Of a stretch of 64,000 nt of DNA, positions 16,380-25,747 are shown in pieces. The DNA comes from an uncultured Ilyobacter sp. GTDB taxonomy: Bacteria > Fusobacteriota > Fusobacteriia > Fusobacteriales > Fusobacteriaceae. The first letter of the stretch is position 1. Each line of letters begins with the position of its first letter. The position numbers were made by a program, and so were the translations under genes. The notes under the pieces are model-generated. The model was given only the letters and a program-made list of their open reading frames with translations, did not search any database and had not been told where the DNA came from. The stretch covers positions 186,001-250,000 of the forward strand of contig NZ_OY764058.1 of assembly GCF_963668085.1 (NCBI RefSeq), in the 5' to 3' direction.

Positions 16380-18017
16380 ATGAGAATTATTATAATCGGA
16401 TCAGTTGCTGCAGGGACTTCAGTTGCTGCAAAGGCCAGAAGAAATTCTGAAGAATGCGAAATAGTAATATATGAAAAAGATAGAGATATAAGCTACTCTG
16501 CCTGCGGGCTTCCCTACTATATAGGGCAAAAGGGGATAAAGAGATCGGATCTTACTCCTAGAGACCCTTGCTGGTTTAAGAAGAGGTTTAACATGGATGT
16601 GAAAACAGGACACGAGGTGCTCACAATTGATCCAGCCAGGAAGAGTATAGAGGTAAAAGATTACCATACAGGAGAGATATTTGAAGATTTTTACGACAAG
16701 CTGGTTATAGCTACAGGGGCAAGTCCTATAAAACCAGATATAACTGGGATAGATAATGACAATGTCTTTGCTGTGAGAAACATAGAGAGTGCAGATAAAA
16801 TAATAGGATATATAGCCAAAACTTCTCCTAAAAAGGCAGTGATAATAGGAGGAGGCTACATTGGCCTAGAGCTTTTAGAAAACCTCATAAATCGAGGTAT
16901 AGATGTAGTACTGGTTGAAAGAGAGAAAAGTCTTGCAGGGAAATTAGACAGGGACATATCTATATATCTAGAGGAGTACCTGAAGGAGAAAAAAATAAAA
17001 TTTTTATTGGGAGAGGAGGTATCTGAGATAGCCTATAAAAAAGTGATTACGAAATCAGGCAAGTCTATAGAGGCTGATTTTGTGGTTTCTTGCACAGGAG
17101 TTCACCCAAACTCAAAACTAGCAGAGGATATAGGGATAGAAACCTTTGATAACGGTGCAATAAAAATCAATCACAAGTTAGAAACAAACATAGAAGATAT
17201 ATATGCTGTGGGGGATGTCGCCATGGCCTGGTCTCTTATAAATGGAGCACCTATGTATGTGCCACTAGGTTCTACTGCCAACAAGATGGGAAGGATCTGT
17301 GGGGATATCATTACAGGAGGGGCTCTGAGGTTCAAGGGGATATTAGGGACCGGGATATTCAAGGTATTTGAGATGGCAGTGGCTCAGACAGGGATGACAG
17401 AAGCTCAGGCAAAGAATTTTGGCTATGATATAGAGGTGATCCATAACTTGAAGCCGAATCAGACAGAGTACTTTGAAGAAAGTAGAGAGATGGTAATAAA
17501 GGCCGTAGCCGACAGAAAGAGCTCAAAAATTCTGGGGGTACAGATAGTAGGTGCCAGAGGTGTAGACAAAAGAATAGATGTTTTTGTTTCACTTATGTCC
17601 CTAGGTGCTACAGTGGATCAGCTCTTCCACTTGGATCTGGCCTATGCCCCTCCTTTTTCTACCACAAAAGACCCGGTTATGTATACTGGTATGGTGCTCG
17701 ATAACGCCATAAACGGAAGAAATAAGATAATAACTCCTGAAAAACTTATAAAAGAAAGAGATGATTATATAGTTATAGATGTGAGATCACCCAAACAGTA
17801 CGGCTCGGGTCATATCCCTGGAGCAGTAAATATACCCCTTGAAAAATTGAGAAATAGATCAGAAGCTTTGCCAAAGACTGAAAAATATGTGGTTCACTGT
17901 AATAAGGGGGTGTCAGGAAATGCAGCTCACAATATAATGCTGAATATGGGATTTGACTGTTATAATCTCTCAGGAGGTTATAAGAATTTTAAGATATACA
18001 CACAATTGAGCAAGTAG
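16380..18017 (+). CDS. CoA-disulfide reductase with rhodanese domain
   Basis: FAD- and NAD(P)H-dependent disulfide reductase, 545 residues. N-terminal FAD motif RIIIIGSVAAGTSVAAKARR, redox motif SYSACGLPYYIG (Cys43), second nucleotide motif IIGGGYIGLE, dimerisation domain to about 450, then a rhodanese domain (460-545: VIDVRSPKQYGSGHIPGAVN, active site HCNKGVSGN). It reduces CoA disulfide or polysulfide/CoA persulfide. It is shorter than the paralogue at 5004-7484, lacking TusA and DsrE domains. GGAGGG precedes ATG 16380. Monocistronic; ends TAG. Confidence 0.92.
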   Translation: MRIIIIGSVAAGTSVAAKARRNSEECEIVIYEKDRDISYSACGLPYYIGQKGIKRSDLTPRDPCWFKKRFNMDVKTGHEVLTIDPARKSIEVKDYHTGEIFEDFYDKLVIATGASPIKPDITGIDNDNVFAVRNIESADKIIGYIAKTSPKKAVIIGGGYIGLELLENLINRGIDVVLVEREKSLAGKLDRDISIYLEEYLKEKKIKFLLGEEVSEIAYKKVITKSGKSIEADFVVSCTGVHPNSKLAEDIGIETFDNGAIKINHKLETNIEDIYAVGDVAMAWSLINGAPMYVPLGSTANKMGRICGDIITGGALRFKGILGTGIFKVFEMAVAQTGMTEAQAKNFGYDIEVIHNLKPNQTEYFEESREMVIKAVADRKSSKILGVQIVGARGVDKRIDVFVSLMSLGATVDQLFHLDLAYAPPFSTTKDPVMYTGMVLDNAINGRNKIITPEKLIKERDDYIVIDVRSPKQYGSGHIPGAVNIPLEKLRNRSEALPKTEKYVVHCNKGVSGNAAHNIMLNMGFDCYNLSGGYKNFKIYTQLSK

Positions 18018-18153
18018 ATATCTCAAGGATTTTGATGAGTTACCATATTTAAAGGGATTGTATTGATTTTTAGTATTATTGTACATAAAACTTCGAAAAA
18101 AGGTGAAAAAACAGTTTAAACCCTTAAAAAATAAAGGTTTTTTGAAAAAATCA

Positions 18154-18182
18154 TTGAAATTATAAAAATTCTATGGTATAAA
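18154..18182 (+). promoter_or_regulatory. Promoter of HU gene
   Basis: TTGAAA (18154-18159), 17-bp spacer, TATAAA (18177-18182), about 55 bp before the start codon. Confidence 0.7.
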
Positions 18183-18238
18183 AGATTAGGCAAGAGACCT
18201 TGATTTTTAAGGGATAACAGAGAGCAGGAGGAATTTAA

Positions 18239-18514
18239 ATGACTAAAAAAGAATTTGTTAAATTATTTTTTGAAAAAGGTGAATTTGAATCTAAGGCAGA
18301 TGCAGAAAGAAAGCTAGACGCTTTTTTAACAACTGTAGAAGATGTACTAAACGACGGAGATGACGTAAACTTCATCGGATGGGGAAAATTCGAAGTAGCT
18401 GAAAGAGCTGCTAGACTTGGTAGAAACCCTAAGACTGGAGAAGAAATCAAAATCGAAGCTAAGAAAGTAGTTAAATTCAAAGCTGGTAAAAAATTAAACG
18501 ACAAAGTTAACTAA
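18239..18514 (+). CDS. hup: HU-family nucleoid protein
   Basis: A 91-residue DNA-bending protein. N-terminal helices (TKKEFVKLFFEKGEFESKADAERKLDAF) are followed by the beta-arm with the HU hallmark VAERAARLGRNPKTGEEIKI (about 60-80), whose Arg-Asn-Pro tip intercalates into DNA. Codon use is biased to AAA/GAA/GGA as in a highly expressed gene, and it has strong promoter, RBS (GCAGGAGG) and terminator. Monocistronic. Confidence 0.95.
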   Translation: MTKKEFVKLFFEKGEFESKADAERKLDAFLTTVEDVLNDGDDVNFIGWGKFEVAERAARLGRNPKTGEEIKIEAKKVVKFKAGKKLNDKVN

Positions 18515-18520
18515 AATAAA

Positions 18521-18547
18521 AAAAGGACTCTCGGGTCCTTTTTTTAT
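18521..18547 (+). terminator. HU terminator
   Basis: AAAAAGGACTCTCGGGTCCTTTTTTT, compact hairpin with T-run. Confidence 0.88.
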
Positions 18548-18706
18548 TTTGGAATATAGGGGAAAATCAGATATTATTGGGTTAAGGAAGCTTAGATCAA
18601 AGGAAAAAGGCTCTTTACATCTAATTAGAATATTATTTACCTATATTCTAAGAGTGCAGGGTCTTATAACTTTATGATAATATGGGGACTTCAGGAGGAG
18701 AGGAAT

Positions 18707-19060
18707 ATGCAGGAGGGAAAAAAGCAGTGTCTAAAGAGTAATATGCTTAATAGAGATAAGGGCAAATTACTAGAAAAGAGAACCAGTATATCAGCAGGAG
18801 ATTTCCCAAAGCTAGTAACTGCAAAATGGCCTTTGGGAAAAGTTGTTTTGTTTAAAGACAGGATGTTTTTAGATGCCTTGGTAGAAAAATATAATTTACT
18901 TTATACAGAGATTGATTATATAGAGATCAAATTTATAGAAGTGGTAATATATCATCATAACCTAGAGGTTCCAAAGGATCTAACCATAGATGGACTTATC
19001 ATTCCTGGAGAAATAAAAAAAGCCATAGAAAAGTTCAATTTGCCAGTAAAAATAAAGTGA
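18707..19060 (+). CDS. Conserved-looking hypothetical protein
   Basis: Start at ATG 18707 behind AGGAGGAGAGG; the longer frame from 18674 has no site. The 117-residue protein is Lys-rich and soluble with no signal or membrane segment. The centre (GKVVLFKDRMFLDALVEKYN, then IDYIEIKFIEVVIYHHN) reads as an alternating beta/helix PH-like or sensor fold, but I cannot name a family. It is followed 73 bp later by another hypothetical gene on the same strand. Confidence 0.6.
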   Translation: MQEGKKQCLKSNMLNRDKGKLLEKRTSISAGDFPKLVTAKWPLGKVVLFKDRMFLDALVEKYNLLYTEIDYIEIKFIEVVIYHHNLEVPKDLTIDGLIIPGEIKKAIEKFNLPVKIK

Positions 19061-19133
19061 TACACTCTATATTATAGAGGGATTTATATAGAGTAACTAA
19101 TAAAATATGATCAGGGTAATAAGAGGAGGTAAA

Positions 19134-19754
19134 ATGAAGGCTCAAGGAAATCCATTGGTGTGGCCAATACTAATTATTTTGTTTTTAGCAGTTGGAGTTC
19201 ATCTTGTTATTTATTCAAATAAAAGAAAGAAGATGCTGGAAAAATTCGCCAAGAAGAATAATCTGAAAGAGGTTTCCAAGGATAATAAAAGTTTAGAAGC
19301 ACAGTTGAATCAAAGGCATGCCATAAAAGAAAATGGATTTTTAAGAACATTTATGAAAATCAGGGATATTATAGGGGACGGGGATATTTTTCTTTTTAGG
19401 GGTATAGAGCTTCTAGATCTCAACCCATATGGAAACCCTGAGACAAGCCATCAAAATCACATATATATTTCATTTGATGTTCCAGAAGAAATAGACCTTT
19501 TTTTTATAATGGATAAAAATGGTAAAGTAAGCAACTTGTACCCAAAAGATAAAGTTGTTGAAAAAGATGAATATTTTAAGAAAATTAGACCTGTGATTCA
19601 AAACCAAATTTATAAAAAAAGCATCACAATAAGCCTCCGAGGGGGCAAAGCCCTTATTAATACCAATCCTCTAGTGACAGGTAAAGAGACTGAGGAAGAC
19701 TTGGAATATCTTTTGGTATGTGGACGAGCCATCAAAAGTAAGCTCATGAGTTAA
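19134..19754 (+). CDS. Hypothetical membrane-anchored protein
   Basis: Start at ATG 19134 after AAGAGGAGGTAAA; a longer frame begins at 19107 without a site. The 206-residue product has one N-terminal membrane helix (NPLVWPILIILFLAVGVHLVI) followed by a Lys/Arg cluster, so the bulk is cytoplasmic. The soluble part contains FLFRGIELLDLNPYGNPE and a C-terminal segment (VTGKETEEDLEYLLVCGRAI). I recognise no domain. Confidence 0.6.
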   Translation: MKAQGNPLVWPILIILFLAVGVHLVIYSNKRKKMLEKFAKKNNLKEVSKDNKSLEAQLNQRHAIKENGFLRTFMKIRDIIGDGDIFLFRGIELLDLNPYGNPETSHQNHIYISFDVPEEIDLFFIMDKNGKVSNLYPKDKVVEKDEYFKKIRPVIQNQIYKKSITISLRGGKALINTNPLVTGKETEEDLEYLLVCGRAIKSKLMS

Positions 19755-19927
19755 TGATAAAAACTCTTGGGTAAAATTGAAGAGTTTTTCAAGGTCATCT
19801 GTGGGATAATACAAAAAAATTACAAGTTTTATTTTGTATAAAAAAATAGAAACCTTAATAGAATTAAGGTTTCTAGATATCATAAAAAGATTTGATTTGA
19901 AATTATCAGAAAAAATTTAAATCAGTT

Positions 19928-21589
19928 TCAAGATGTTCTCTCTTGGAAAAATTTTATATTTTCATCACTGTGATACCATTTGATAAAATCTACCCGTCTC
20001 AGTGGGTGGTTAAAATAAAATCCCTGGGCATAGTCACATTTTAGTTTTTTTAGCATCTCAAGGGTGTTTTCCGATTCTACTCCCTCAGCCACAACGGTGA
20101 TGCCCATATTGTGAGCCATATCTATGGCAGATTTTACTATTCCCATATTTTCTCTACTCTGTTCTAAGTCCTTTATAAACATCATATCCAATTTTATCTT
20201 ATCGAAGGGAAGTTTTTTTACATAGGAAAGTGCCGAGTACCCAGTACCAAAATCATCTAGAGAAAATCTAATTCCCATTTTTTTTATGGAGTTCATTATT
20301 TGAGATATTTTTTTAAAGTCTTCAACACAGTCTCTTTCTAGGATTTCAAATTCTATTTTCTTTAAAGGATAACCCATCTGTCTCAATTCTTTGAGATAGG
20401 CGATGAATTCGGGATCTTCTAAAATCTTTAGAGGGACATTTATTGAAAGTTTGACATCAACACCGGCTTTTTCCATTATGTTGAGAGATTTCAAAGACTG
20501 CCTTAAAATCCACTTAGTAATTTTTGTTATAAAGGTGGTGGTCTCAAGGTAAGGTATAAATTCATTGGGGCCTACAGTTCCCTTTTTAGGATGCATCCAC
20601 CTTATGAGAACTTCGGCCTCTTTCACCAGTCCAGTGGAAACCTCGAATTTAGGGTGATAGCAGAGAAAAAACTCATCATTATTTATTGCTTTTGGGAATT
20701 CTTCAAAAAGCTTGAAATTACTGTCAATCTTTGAGGATATCTCTGGGATATACATATGGTAGTCTCGTAGATTTTTCTTGGCAAAAAGTCTTGCATATTC
20801 AGCTTTTTTCAGGAGGTCACAACTGTTTTTTTCGCACCTGGCAGCCCCTATAAATATATAGGGGTGAACCTCTATACCGTCTACCTTCAAGGCTATCTGC
20901 CCAAGCTGCAGAAACTTTTTTGAAATCTCCTTTTCATCTAGATTCTTTATGAGAACCCCAAATTTATTGTCCTGAAGATGAAATAACTGACTATCTTCGT
21001 AAGCTTTTGTAATACTTGAAACTTCTTTGGAAAAGGCTTTTACTAACTTCATACTGAACTCATAGCCTAGATTGTAAAGAATCTGGGAATAGTTGTTCAT
21101 CTCGATTATGAAAAAATATCCCGGAGTATTTTCTTTTATCCTCATATTTTCAAAATACCTGGCATTGGGAAGATCCGTAAAATGATTATAAAAGCTCAGT
21201 TTGTTTAGTTTTTTTATGGTGGAAAGTAAAAAGTCCATTATTACACCGGTTATCAGCCCTATAAGGATATAAAAACCGAGCCTGTAGTTCCAGTTTATAA
21301 AATCTTGCAACTCCATGGTGATGGTGTCTAAAGGCATTAGAGGTCCTAAAAGAATACCGCCGCTCACTCCAAAAATAACTCCGCCTACGATCCCAAAAAA
21401 AAGTGCTCCTAGTATGAGAGGAATATACATAGCCTGAGAATAGGAGAATTTTGCTCCCCCAGTCATATATACCACTCTATAAATCATGATCTGAAGTGAC
21501 ATTATAAAAAAAATCACCATTATCTTTCTGAGACCTTTTGGGGTGGTCCATTTTTCTAAAACGTCTATAGCTGATACGATATTTTTCAA
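19928..21589 (-). CDS. Membrane EAL-domain protein with degenerate GGDEF
   Basis: A 553-residue cyclic-di-GMP-turnover-type protein. Five or six N-terminal membrane helices (about 20-140) are followed by a degenerate GGDEF-like domain (about 140-290, no GGDEF motif visible) and a full EAL domain (about 300-545). The EAL motif is EVL (AEVLIRW). Further conserved elements are LSINVP, FEILERD, the acidic DDFGTGYSAL, KLDMMFIK and AEGVES, so phosphodiesterase activity is plausible. TTG 21589 is the start, with ACGGAGG upstream. Single gene. Confidence 0.88.
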   Translation of the reverse strand: MKNIVSAIDVLEKWTTPKGLRKIMVIFFIMSLQIMIYRVVYMTGGAKFSYSQAMYIPLILGALFFGIVGGVIFGVSGGILLGPLMPLDTITMELQDFINWNYRLGFYILIGLITGVIMDFLLSTIKKLNKLSFYNHFTDLPNARYFENMRIKENTPGYFFIIEMNNYSQILYNLGYEFSMKLVKAFSKEVSSITKAYEDSQLFHLQDNKFGVLIKNLDEKEISKKFLQLGQIALKVDGIEVHPYIFIGAARCEKNSCDLLKKAEYARLFAKKNLRDYHMYIPEISSKIDSNFKLFEEFPKAINNDEFFLCYHPKFEVSTGLVKEAEVLIRWMHPKKGTVGPNEFIPYLETTTFITKITKWILRQSLKSLNIMEKAGVDVKLSINVPLKILEDPEFIAYLKELRQMGYPLKKIEFEILERDCVEDFKKISQIMNSIKKMGIRFSLDDFGTGYSALSYVKKLPFDKIKLDMMFIKDLEQSRENMGIVKSAIDMAHNMGITVVAEGVESENTLEMLKKLKCDYAQGFYFNHPLRRVDFIKWYHSDENIKFFQERTS

Positions 21590-21735
21590 TACAACAACCT
21601 CCGTTTAAGAGTATATGCTTACATAGATATATACTACCAAGATAAGGTCATTTTTCATTTTAAAAAAATATAAAAAATTAAATTAATTTCAAATTTTGAA
21701 TTAAACAAATTTTATACAAACTGACAATTTTATCT

Positions 21736-21783
21736 AAAAAAACAGAAGAACCTTGTGAAATCCAAGAGTTCCTCTGTTTTAAA
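21736..21783 (-). terminator. Terminator of the CTLD-like lipoprotein gene
   Basis: AACAGAGGAACTCTTG ... CAAGGTTCTTCTGTTTTTTT on the minus strand: a long stem with T-run just past the stop of the 21796-22584 gene. Confidence 0.75.
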
Positions 21784-21795
21784 TGATACTATTTT

Positions 21796-22584
21796 TTATT
21801 TTTTTGGCATGGTCTCATATTCGATGATAAACCCATGATTATAACCTAGAGGACGTCCCATGTTTTCATACTGGGCAACACCAGAAAAATAATCTCCCCA
21901 TGTGGATACCGGGACATTTAATTCTCCAAATCCCATAACTGTCTGACGACCTCTTCCGTTAGGCTGTGAGTTATCACGAGGGTCTTTATCTGTAACTCCA
22001 TCATCTAAATTTACCGCCCAGTTTTCATAGTTCCATTCTTCACTAGAAAGCCATACCCATCCAGTTTTAGAGTCTGTAGAACCATCTACTTTTGTCCCGC
22101 CTAAGAAAGGTCCGATTTTTATCCTGTAATGAGAATCTGGGGTGTAATCATCTGGAAATTCCCAAAAGAATTTTTCATCGTTAACCAGGGAGAAAAGAAA
22201 GTTATTCTCCTCTAAGCTAGTTGAAGAAGCTAGATACCCCCCTACAGACTCTGCCAAAACTGCAGCTTGGACCCAACTGACATTTTTTGTTGGGACATAG
22301 GCAGCCTGATAATAATGTGTCTTTCCATTTGGCAGTGTGAAGCTTTTTATCGGCTGAAGTTGGACAGTCATGTCCTCAGGAAGTTCGTCAAAATTTTTAA
22401 AAATGCTGTAGTTGACTTGGAAATCATAACCTCCTACTGTAACAGTGTTTGTTTCCATATTTGACATAGGCGTCTTAGTAGCTCCAGCCATTTCCATATC
22501 AGGGGTTCTAGTGCAAGCTGAAAAATAAATGCTAGAAAGGGCCAAAAATATTATTGGAGTTTTTAAAGAATTAAAAATTTTCAT
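21796..22584 (-). CDS. Lipoprotein with C-type-lectin-like fold
   Basis: Exported lipoprotein of 262 residues: signal FLALSSIYFSAC with lipobox Cys24. After a short linker the mature part shows a CTLD-like pattern: YYQAAYVPTKNVSWVQAAVL, AESVGGYLASSTSLEENNFL, KTGWVWLSSEEWNYENWAVN and a terminal YNHGFIIEYE. In this fold the W/N/W segment holds the ligand loop. A cell-surface binding role is likely, with unknown ligand. Strong RBS (AAAGGAGAG) before ATG. Monocistronic. Confidence 0.75.
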   Translation of the reverse strand: MKIFNSLKTPIIFLALSSIYFSACTRTPDMEMAGATKTPMSNMETNTVTVGGYDFQVNYSIFKNFDELPEDMTVQLQPIKSFTLPNGKTHYYQAAYVPTKNVSWVQAAVLAESVGGYLASSTSLEENNFLFSLVNDEKFFWEFPDDYTPDSHYRIKIGPFLGGTKVDGSTDSKTGWVWLSSEEWNYENWAVNLDDGVTDKDPRDNSQPNGRGRQTVMGFGELNVPVSTWGDYFSGVAQYENMGRPLGYNHGFIIEYETMPKK

Positions 22585-22878
22585 TACTCTGCTCTCCTTT
22601 GTAAATTTATTATCAATATTATGATACTTTCATGTCAGTTTTATGGCAATGTTTCTTTTCAAGTTATTAATTTCTTTATATCTGTATACTGAAGAAAGAT
22701 TTTTTGAGGAGCTTTTTTATTATAAAAATCAACATCCTTTAAATCTCAAGAACAATATAGTTTTTATCCTCATATCAGTTTAATTTGACAGAAAAAAGGA
22801 AAGGGAGTTCTTTTTAAAATATAATTATCATAAGAGTAATATATAGAATCTTACAAAATAAGAAAATAGGGGGCAATT

Positions 22879-24936
22879 ATGAAAAACTATGAGATGAATC
22901 AAATAAGAAATGTAGCTTTTCTAGGCCATGGAGGAAGCGGGAAGACTACCCTCGCCGAATCACTTCTCTACATATCCGGTGCCATAAACAGGATGGGGAA
23001 TGTAGATGAAGGAAACACAGTTTCAGATTATGATAAAGAGGAAATTCACAGAAGATTCTCTGTAAATGCTTCAGTGGTACCTTTAGAATACGAAGGGCAT
23101 AAATATAATATTCTGGATACTCCCGGTTACTTCGACTTTGAAGGTGAGGTTGTCTCTTCTCTCAGAGTTGCAGGAGGGGCTGTAATTGTAGTAGATGCAA
23201 CTTCTGGAGTAGAGGTAGGGACAGAAAAATCCTGGAAAAAATTGGAAGAGCGGGGAATCCCCAGAATATTTTTTATTAACAAGATGGATAAGGGATTTGT
23301 CAATTATACCAAGCTATTAGGAGAACTCAAGGATAAATTTGGGAAAAAAGTGGCTCCTTTCTGCATACCAATTGGAGAAAAGGATAATTTTCAGGGATTT
23401 GTAAATGTAGTGGACTTAAAGGGAAGAAAATTTGACGGTAAAAAATGTGTGGACAGTGAAATCCCTTCAGATACCGATATTTCAGAGATAAGAAACATGC
23501 TTTTTGAGGCTGTGGCAGAATCTGATGAAGAACTTATGGAAAAATACTTCGCAGGAGAGGAGTTCACCCAGGAGGAGATCCACAAGGGGCTGCATAAAGG
23601 CGTAGTGGCTGGAGATATAGTTCCGGTACTGGTTGGTTCTGCAGTAAAGGGTATAGGGGTCCATACACTGTTTGAGATGCTCTATGACTATATGCCTACT
23701 CCAAAAGAGATGAAAGATGGGGAAAGAGTGGGGACAAATCCAGAGAGCGGAGATGTAGAGCTAAGAAGAGTAGATGAAGCAGAAGAATTTTCTGCCATAA
23801 TTTTTAAAACTATCGTAGATCCCTTTGTCGGAAAGGTATCCCTGTTTAAGGTGAACTCGGGAGTTCTAAAAAAAGATATGGAGATTTTTAATTCAACTAA
23901 ACATAAAAAAGAAAAAATATCTAATATATTTTTTCTAAGGGGGATAAAGCAGATAGATGCAGAGGAGATACGGTCTGGGGATATAGGGGCTACTACAAAA
24001 CTCCAGTATGCAGAAACTGGAGATACTCTTTGTACCAAGGGTCATCCTATTGTATACCCGAATATAGATTTTCCTAAACCTTGCCTTTATATGGCGGTGG
24101 AACCTCAGAATAAAAGTGACGATGAGAAGATAAGTTTATCTCTGCAAAGGCTCACTGAAGAGGACCCGACCTTTGTAGTAGAACGTAACTATGAGACTAA
24201 GCAGCTTCTTATAGGGGGATTAGGAGAGAAACATCTAAGAGTAATAATTCATAAACTGGAAAATAAATTCGGTGTTCACAGTATTGTATCCGAGCCTAAG
24301 ATTGCTTATAGAGAAACTATAAAAAAATCAATAGATATAGAGGGAAGGCATAAAAAACAGTCTGGAGGAGCAGGTCAATTTGGAGATGTCTTTATAAAAT
24401 TTGAACCTAGTCAAGAGGAGTTTGAATTTGTAGACCAAATAAAAGGAGGAGTAGTACCAAAGCAGTATATTCCCGCAGTTGAAAAAGGACTACTAGAGGC
24501 TAAAAATAAGGGAATTCTAGCGGGATATCCAATGATAAATTTCAAAGCCACTCTTCATGACGGATCATATCATTCTGTTGATTCTAATGAGCTTTCTTTT
24601 AAGCAGGCTGCAATATTAGCCTTTAGAAAAGGAATTCCAAATGCTGACCCTGTAATGCTAGAACCGATTATGAAGGCTGAGATAGTAATACCTGAAAATT
24701 ATATGGGTGATATAATGGGAGATATTAATAAACGTCGAGGAAGAATATTAGGGATGAATCCTGTATCTCAGGGAGAACAAAAGGTCATAGCTGAGGTTCC
24801 CCAAAGTGAGATGATAAAATATGCAACAGACCTAAGGTCGATAACTCAGGCAAGGGGTAAATTTGAGCTTTCATTTGAAAGATATGAAGAGATGCCGCCG
24901 CATCTTGCAAAAAGGGTAATTGATGAGGTAAAATAA
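22879..24936 (+). CDS. EF-G paralogue (FusA-like translational GTPase)
   Basis: A 685-residue protein with all EF-G domains: G1 GHGGSGKTT, switch region RRFSVNASVVPLEYEGHKYN, G3 DTPGYFDFEGEV, G4 NKMDKG, then domains II-V ending in LRSITQARGKFELSFERYEE. The divergent G1 (GHGGSGKTTL in place of AHIDAGKTT) and the N-terminus place it in the FusA-like/EF-G2 group rather than canonical EF-G. Function of this group is not settled; ribosome-associated GTPase activity is expected. GGGGGC RBS before ATG 22879. Monocistronic with its own terminator. Confidence 0.88.
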   Translation: MKNYEMNQIRNVAFLGHGGSGKTTLAESLLYISGAINRMGNVDEGNTVSDYDKEEIHRRFSVNASVVPLEYEGHKYNILDTPGYFDFEGEVVSSLRVAGGAVIVVDATSGVEVGTEKSWKKLEERGIPRIFFINKMDKGFVNYTKLLGELKDKFGKKVAPFCIPIGEKDNFQGFVNVVDLKGRKFDGKKCVDSEIPSDTDISEIRNMLFEAVAESDEELMEKYFAGEEFTQEEIHKGLHKGVVAGDIVPVLVGSAVKGIGVHTLFEMLYDYMPTPKEMKDGERVGTNPESGDVELRRVDEAEEFSAIIFKTIVDPFVGKVSLFKVNSGVLKKDMEIFNSTKHKKEKISNIFFLRGIKQIDAEEIRSGDIGATTKLQYAETGDTLCTKGHPIVYPNIDFPKPCLYMAVEPQNKSDDEKISLSLQRLTEEDPTFVVERNYETKQLLIGGLGEKHLRVIIHKLENKFGVHSIVSEPKIAYRETIKKSIDIEGRHKKQSGGAGQFGDVFIKFEPSQEEFEFVDQIKGGVVPKQYIPAVEKGLLEAKNKGILAGYPMINFKATLHDGSYHSVDSNELSFKQAAILAFRKGIPNADPVMLEPIMKAEIVIPENYMGDIMGDINKRRGRILGMNPVSQGEQKVIAEVPQSEMIKYATDLRSITQARGKFELSFERYEEMPPHLAKRVIDEVK

Positions 24937-24937
24937 A

Positions 24938-24974
24938 AAGAGCGGGTATAGTACCCGCTCTTGATGTTTTTATA
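24938..24974 (+). terminator. Terminator after EF-G paralogue
   Basis: AGAGCGGGTATAGTACCCGCTCT hairpin followed by a T-rich stretch. Confidence 0.85.
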
Positions 24975-25015
24975 TTTCATTACTTACAATAGAAGTAAAA
25001 CAGGGAAGTGAGCCT

Positions 25016-25435
25016 ATGAAAAGATTAATAATGTTATTTGTCACGGTGATTTTTATTGTGACTGTCTCATGCAATAAGAAAGAAAATGATATTATAGAAC
25101 TCAATGTTAAGGGGGATTTTCCCACCCGAGGTAAAGCTATAATACATCTTTATGGTTATGACAAAAATATTCCAGACGAAACTACGGCCCTTATAACTAT
25201 AAAAAAGATAGATATAAGTGAAAATCCCCTTTATATTGAATTGGACTTTCCAGAAAATGCCTATGAAATAATTAATTCTAATCAATCCAAAAAAGAGGAT
25301 ATAGAATTTTTTATCACAGTGGATTTAGATATCAATGAAGATGAAGATGTGGACTATACTCAGGATTTTGCCGGAGAGACGCTTTTAAAGGTAGTTCCAG
25401 GTATGAAAAAAGAGGTGTCTGTGAAAAAAATATGA
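25016..25435 (+). CDS. Small putative lipoprotein
   Basis: A 139-residue exported protein: MKRLIMLFVTVIFIVTVSC ends in a lipobox Cys19. The mature part is acidic with alternating beta strands (IIELNVKGDFP, AIIHLYGYDKN, LYIELDFPENAY) that loosely recall YbaY/YscW-type beta-sandwich lipoproteins, but the similarity is too weak for a name. It has a calcium-like acidic stretch DLDINEDEDVDYTQD. Single gene with its own terminator. Confidence 0.65.
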   Translation: MKRLIMLFVTVIFIVTVSCNKKENDIIELNVKGDFPTRGKAIIHLYGYDKNIPDETTALITIKKIDISENPLYIELDFPENAYEIINSNQSKKEDIEFFITVDLDINEDEDVDYTQDFAGETLLKVVPGMKKEVSVKKI

Positions 25436-25442
25436 TGAAATT

Positions 25443-25473
25443 AAAAAAGCTAGCTGAGGAGCTAGCTTTTTTA
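25443..25473 (+). terminator. Terminator
   Basis: AAAAAAGCTAGCTGAGGAGCTAGCTTTTTT, near-perfect hairpin with T-run. Confidence 0.88.
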
Positions 25474-25559
25474 ATAGGGAAACTAGGGTTGAGAAAAAAT
25501 AAAATAAAAGGTACCACGAAAATTGGAATTCTGAAATAAGCTTTTCCGTGCTAAATCAC

Positions 25560-25638
25560 AGACAAGCTCCCTGATTTTACAGGTACTTTCAAAACTTTTA
25601 ATCTGGGAAAGAGTTATAAGCTACATCTTAGCTTGTCT
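25560..25638 (+). other. Candidate structured leader RNA before ydcF-like gene
   Basis: A perfect 9-bp helix AGACAAGCT (25560-25568) / AGCTTGTCT (25630-25638) closes a 79-nt element with an internal CCTG/CAGG hairpin (about 25571-25584). It lies in a 270-bp leader. I do not recognise a known riboswitch class. Confidence 0.3.
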
Positions 25639-25747
25639 TAATACTACGAGATGAATGTGATGTTTTTATGATGTTTAACTGAAATTTTATTGTTTTATAA
25701 GAAAAATCTGAGTATAATTATATTTATAACTTTATAGGAGGAAAAAT

